Assembly: GCA_029582155.1 (NCBI GenBank)
Contig: CM055896.1
Coordinates: 30,330,373-30,394,372, forward strand
DNA: 64,000 nt
From: Panopea generosa
Taxonomy: Eukaryota > Mollusca > Bivalvia > Adapedonta > Hiatellidae
Reading direction: 5' to 3'
Shown: piece after piece, positions 11,976 to 64,000 of the stretch
How the letters are laid out: each line of letters opens with the position of its first letter
Position numbering within the stretch: the stretch's first letter is position 1
The notes under the pieces: generated by a model
The model's database searches: none
What the model was told of the DNA's origin: nothing
What the model saw: the letters and a program-made list of their open reading frames with translations, nothing else
Made by a program: the position numbers and the translations under genes

Positions 11976-12456
11976 GTGTTAAGTTCGGTAATACATTGTT
12001 AAAAATATTCAAACTGTTAATACTATTCAAATTATTAAAAGGTTTATAATTGTATAATATATAATCACGTTATTATAGCTCATAATATATTATCACTATT
12101 TTCAAAAATGGTATTAACTGTTATAAAACTGTTAATAATTACATATTCAAAACTGGGAATACTGTAATTGTTGATTACTGCTATAAACTGTTATTATAAT
12201 AAGTGTTTCTTCAAAACTTTTAAAACTGTTTTACTGTAACCGTTATAAAACTGTTAATACTCATATCGTGTAAGCTATCAAAATAACTACAGTTATTAAC
12301 TGTTTAACAAAATGAAACTTATTCTCAAATAGTTTGCTTTATATGATAGTAATACTTCGATAGTAACATCGTCATATTGCTACAGTTAGTTTTAAAATCT
12401 AATGTGAAGCCTGCCAATGAGAGAATATATTTGAACACTGTCTCATGTCCTTTCAG
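11976..12456. other. No gene seen
   Basis: Low-complexity AT sequence rich in 'actgttataa' words; no coding signal. Confidence 0.55.
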
Positions 12457-12551
12457 TTTAAATCACAATAACATTTGTGCAGCAATAGGTGATACCCAAA
12501 TAGTTCAATGTTTTGAACAGGTGCACCAGCATGAAGTTACTACATGTAAAG
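12457..12551 (+). CDS. Possible small cysteine-containing exon upstream of E1
   Basis: A strong acceptor (catgtcctttcag) and a reasonable donor (AAAG|GTAATT) bound an open segment of about 31 residues with three cysteines (NNICAAIGD ... QCFEQVHQ ... TTCK). It ends in phase 1, matching E1, but starts in phase 2, which does not match the candidate signal-peptide exon at 4637-4709. The two candidates therefore cannot be joined directly. It resembles no domain I know. It could be an N-terminal ectodomain exon or a chance splice-bounded ORF. Confidence 0.28.
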
Positions 12552-12649
12552 GTAATTACAATTATATTATGACCATGATCGGTGTGTTATTTGAACGCTA
12601 TTATACAATTTCTAAATATTATCCATTGGATTAAGCTGTGTTACGTTAA

Positions 12650-12855
12650 TTGTTACGGTGATCTACCGGTAGAGTTTCTGTATCACGCTGTGGGATATGT
12701 GTTAGATCTCAGAGTCGGGGTCATATTGAATACTCAAATATGACACAAAGAATTTCCCCTGCTTGGACCTCAGTATGAAGAGTACAGATTATTGTCTGGT
12801 CGACTCCGTGTCATTATGATGCCGCGTGTGAGCCGTGTGTATAAGTATCTATATT
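12650..12855 (+). mobile_element. SINE family A copy (diverged)
   Basis: tRNA-like head ggtgatctaccggtagagt, then cagagtcggggtcatattg, and body gtctggtcgactccgtgtca as in the family A copies; 3' end missing. Confidence 0.5.
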
Positions 12856-12969
12856 CGCATTGAAATACTATAATCTCTTTAAAATCATAAATTTAACAGA
12901 TAAAAAAGCTCAGTGGTTAAAACGAGTCGTACATGTTATGCATTAGCTGCTTGTAGAGCGACAGAAACA

Positions 12970-15903
12970 AGATATAAATGCGGCGTGTATGTACATGATT
13001 GTTGTATATATCATGGTTGTATCTACAGATGCTGCGTGTATGTACTTCACTGCTTGTATATGTTAAGGTTGTATCTACAGATGCTACGTGTAAACCTGTG
13101 TACTTGACTGCTTGTTTATATTATGGTTGTATCTATAGATGCTGCTTGTATATACCTGACTGCTTGTATATATTATGACTGTATCTACAGATACTGCGTT
13201 TATGTACCTGACTGCTTGTATATATCATGTCTGTATCTAAAGATGCTGTGTGTATGTACTTGACTGCTTATATATATTATGGTTGTATCTATAGATGCTG
13301 CGTGTATGTATTTGACTGCTTGTATATATTATGGCTGTATCTACAGATACTGCGTTTATGTACCTGGCTGCTTGTATATATTATGGTTGTATCTATAGAT
13401 GATGCGTGTATGTACTTAACTGCTTGTTTATATTATGGTTGTATCTATATATGCTGCTTGTATGTACCTGACTGCTTGTATATATTATGGTTGTATCTAC
13501 AGATACTGCGTTTATGTACCTGGCTGCTTGTATATATTATGGTTGTATCTATAGATGCTGCGTGTATGTACCTAACTGCTTGTATATATTATGGTTGTAT
13601 CTATAGATACTGCGTGTATGTACCTGACTGCTTGTATATATTATGGTTGTATCTATAGATGCTGCGTGTATGTACTTGACTGCTTGTTTATATTATTGTT
13701 GTATCTATAGATGCTGCTTGTATGTACCTGACTGCTTGTATATATTATGGTTGTATCTACAGATACTGCGTTTATGTACCTGACTGCTTGTATATATTAT
13801 GGTTGTATCTATAGATGTTGCGTGTATGTACCTGACTGCTTGTATATATCATGGCTGTATCTATAGATGCTGCGTGTATGTACTTGACTGCTTGTATATA
13901 TAATGGTTGTATCTACAGATACTGCGTTTATGTACTTGACCGCTTTTATATATTATGGTTGTATATATAGATGCTGCGTGTATGTACCTGACTGCTTATA
14001 TATATTATGGTTGTATCTATAGATGCTGCGTGTATGTATTTGACTGCTTGTATATATCATGTCTGTATCTAAAGATGCTGTGTGTATGTACTTGATTTGT
14101 ATATATTATGTTTGTCTCTACAGGTGCTGCGTGTATGTACCTGACTGCTTGTATATATTAAGGCTGTATCTACAGATACTGCGTGTATGTACCTGACTTC
14201 TTGTTTATATCATGACTGTATCTACAGATGCTGCGTGTATGTACTTGGCTGCTTGTATGCATTATGGTTGTATCTACAGGTGCTGCGTGTATGTACTTGA
14301 CTGCTTGTGTATATAATAGTTGTATCTACAGATGCTGCGTGTATGTACTTGAATGCTTGTATATAGTATGGTTGTATCTATAGATGCTGCGGGTAGGTAC
14401 TTGACTTATTGTTTATATTATGTTGTATCTACAGATGCTGCGTGTATGTACTTGACTTATTGTATATATTATGGTTGTATCTACAGATGCTGCGTGTAAG
14501 TACGTGAGTGCTTGTATATATTATGGTTGTATCTACAGATGCTGCTTGTATGTACTCGACTGCTTGTTTATATTATGGTTGTATCTACAGACGCTGTGTG
14601 TATGTACTTGATTGCTTGTATATATTATGGTTGTATATCCAGATGATGTGTGTATATACATGACTGCTTGTATATATTATGGTTGTATCTACAGATGCTG
14701 CGTGTATGTACGTGAGTGCTTGTATATATTATGGTTGTATCTACAGATGCTGCGTGTATGTACTCGACTGCTTGTTTATTTTATGGTTGTATCTACAGAC
14801 GCTGTGTGTATGTACTTGATTGCTTGTATATATTATGGTTGTATATCCAGATGATGTGTGTATATACATGACTGCTTGTATATATTATGGTTGTATCTAC
14901 AGATGCTGCGTGTATGTATTTGACTTCTTGTATATATCATGTCTGTATCTACAGATACTGCGTGTATGTACCTGACTTCTTGTATATATCATGGCTGTAT
15001 CTACAGATGCTGCGTGTATGTACTTGATTGCTTGTGTATATAATGATTGTATCTACAGATGCTGTGTGTATGTACTTGATTTTTGTATATATTATGTTTG
15101 TCTTTACAGGTGCTGCGTGTATGTACCTGACTGCTTGTATATATTATGGTTGTATCTACAGATGCTGCGTGTATGTACTTGACTGCTTATATATATTATG
15201 GTTGTATCTACAGATGCTGCGTGTATGTACTTGACTGCTTGTATATATTATGGTTGTATCTATAAATGCTGCGTGTATGTACTTGACTTCTTGTATATAT
15301 TATGGTTGTATCTACAGATGCTGCATGTATTTACGTGAGTGCTTGTATATATTATGGTTGTATCTACAGATGCTGCGTGTATGTACTTGACTTTTTGTTT
15401 ATATTATGGTTGTATCTTCAGACGCTGTGTGTATGTACTTGATTGCTTGTATACATTATTATTGTTGTATCTATACATTCTATGTATATGTACTTGACTG
15501 CGTGTATATATTATGGTTGTACCTACAGATGCGGAGTGTATGTATTTGACAGCTTGTATATCATGGTTATATCTACAGATGCTGTGTGTATGTACTTGGC
15601 TGCTTGTATATGTCATGGTTTTATCTACAGATGCTGCGTGTATGTACTTGGCTGCTTGTATATATTATTGTTGTATCTACAGATGCGATGTGTATGTACT
15701 TGACTACTAGTATATATTATAGTTGTATCTACAGATGCTATGTATAAACTATGTAGACTACTTGACTGCTTGTATATTATGGTTGCATTTACAGAGGCTG
15801 CGTGTATATACTTTAAATTGCTGCCTGTATATATTATAGGTGTATCTACAGGTGCTGGGTGTATTTATTTGACTGCTTGTATAAATTATGGTTGTATCTA
15901 CAG
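12970..15903 (+). repeat. 52-bp minisatellite, about 55 copies, ending at the E1 acceptor
   Basis: Consensus pieces in order: gatgctgcgtgtatgtac, ttgactgcttgtatatatta, tggttgtatctaca. The period of 52 bp was checked by position (for example 13501 to 13553). The array ends exactly at the E1 acceptor, and each unit carries the acceptor-like tgtatctacag plus the first bases of E1 (atgctgcgtgt; E1 has atgccgcgtgt). Since 52 is not a multiple of 3, the ORFs that cross it read all three frames in turn (156-bp protein period); they are not believable genes. Confidence 0.95.
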
Positions 15904-63695
<47,792 letters not shown>

Positions 63696-64000
63696 GTAAG
63701 TTGACAAAGAATTATTTTGTATCATACATTTGCTCGTGTTTTCACATACGTGCGTGTGTAAATATTATATGTTTTGGTCATTATATACATATTGTTTTGA
63801 AATATATTATATAGTTTTTTCAGCCTTATTATTTTAATTGATTTGTTTTACTGTTAATGGAATGATTATCATTATTAATCGTATCATTATTATTATCATA
63901 ATAATTTTATCATAATTTAAATAATTGTTATAATATTATTATTATTATTATTACATTAAAATGTGATGCTGTTATCATTTGTGTTAAGCAAATTTTGAAC
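63696..64000 (+). other. Intron after E24, (ATT)n rich
   Basis: Intronic start (GTAAGT) with degenerate attatt/atcatt simple sequence at 63840-63955. The next exon is expected to begin by completing a Tyr/His codon and 'D' of the D2 'YD' motif. Confidence 0.6.

Noticed and set aside
12970-15903. CRISPR-like regular repeat
   Set aside because: Units are contiguous with no unique spacers, and the setting is an animal intron.

Overview
The window is AT-rich, intron-rich, repeat-rich animal DNA. It most likely comes from a bivalve mollusc or a close lophotrochozoan relative. The basis is a gene joining fucolectin-type lectin domains, eight-cysteine EGF modules and a tandem tyrosine phosphatase, together with many tRNA-derived SINEs, 'CCGTCCGTCCG'-headed repeats and long minisatellites. 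No species name can be defended from sequence alone.

One gene dominates, on the + strand from about 15.9 kb to past the right edge. I could place 24 exons (called E1-E24) whose phases join without a break into about 1,153 codons. The order is EGF-like (E1), two fucolectin/F5-8C-like domains of two exons each (E2+E3, E4+E5), seven more EGF-like modules (E6-E12), a transmembrane exon (E13), a juxtamembrane segment (E14-E15), a complete and apparently catalytic PTP domain D1 (E15-E23) and the start of a second PTP domain D2 (E24, running off the window). It reads as a surface receptor: lectin and EGF modules outside, phosphotyrosine phosphatase inside. Every ectodomain exon is phase 1-1. The true 5' end is not proven; a signal-peptide-like exon at 4637-4709 with an ideal donor and the correct phase is the best candidate.

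Layout. 1-2.5 kb: no gene seen. 2.5-9.2 kb: dense tRNA-derived SINEs and a GC-rich TIR-bounded island. 9.2-12 kb: degenerate ACTTTATACTTTACACTT-type arrays. 12.97-15.9 kb: about 55 copies of a 52-bp minisatellite that runs directly into the E1 splice acceptor and contains that acceptor in every unit. 16-54.4 kb: ectodomain exons separated by long introns holding SINEs, a dead LINE, 5S-related repeats, an ATCGTG-type inverted repeat, and a 2.3-kb TIR-like element with a 168-bp array. 54.4-63.7 kb: transmembrane and phosphatase exons with shorter introns, including a second, damaged copy of the exon that carries the catalytic-loop arginine (61911-62046).

The most interesting features are that damaged catalytic exon (Arg to Met, donor lost, frame open), the minisatellite grown from a splice acceptor, and a recurring pattern in which tandem duplications break at or next to 3' splice sites of this gene (E1, E4, E7, E22).
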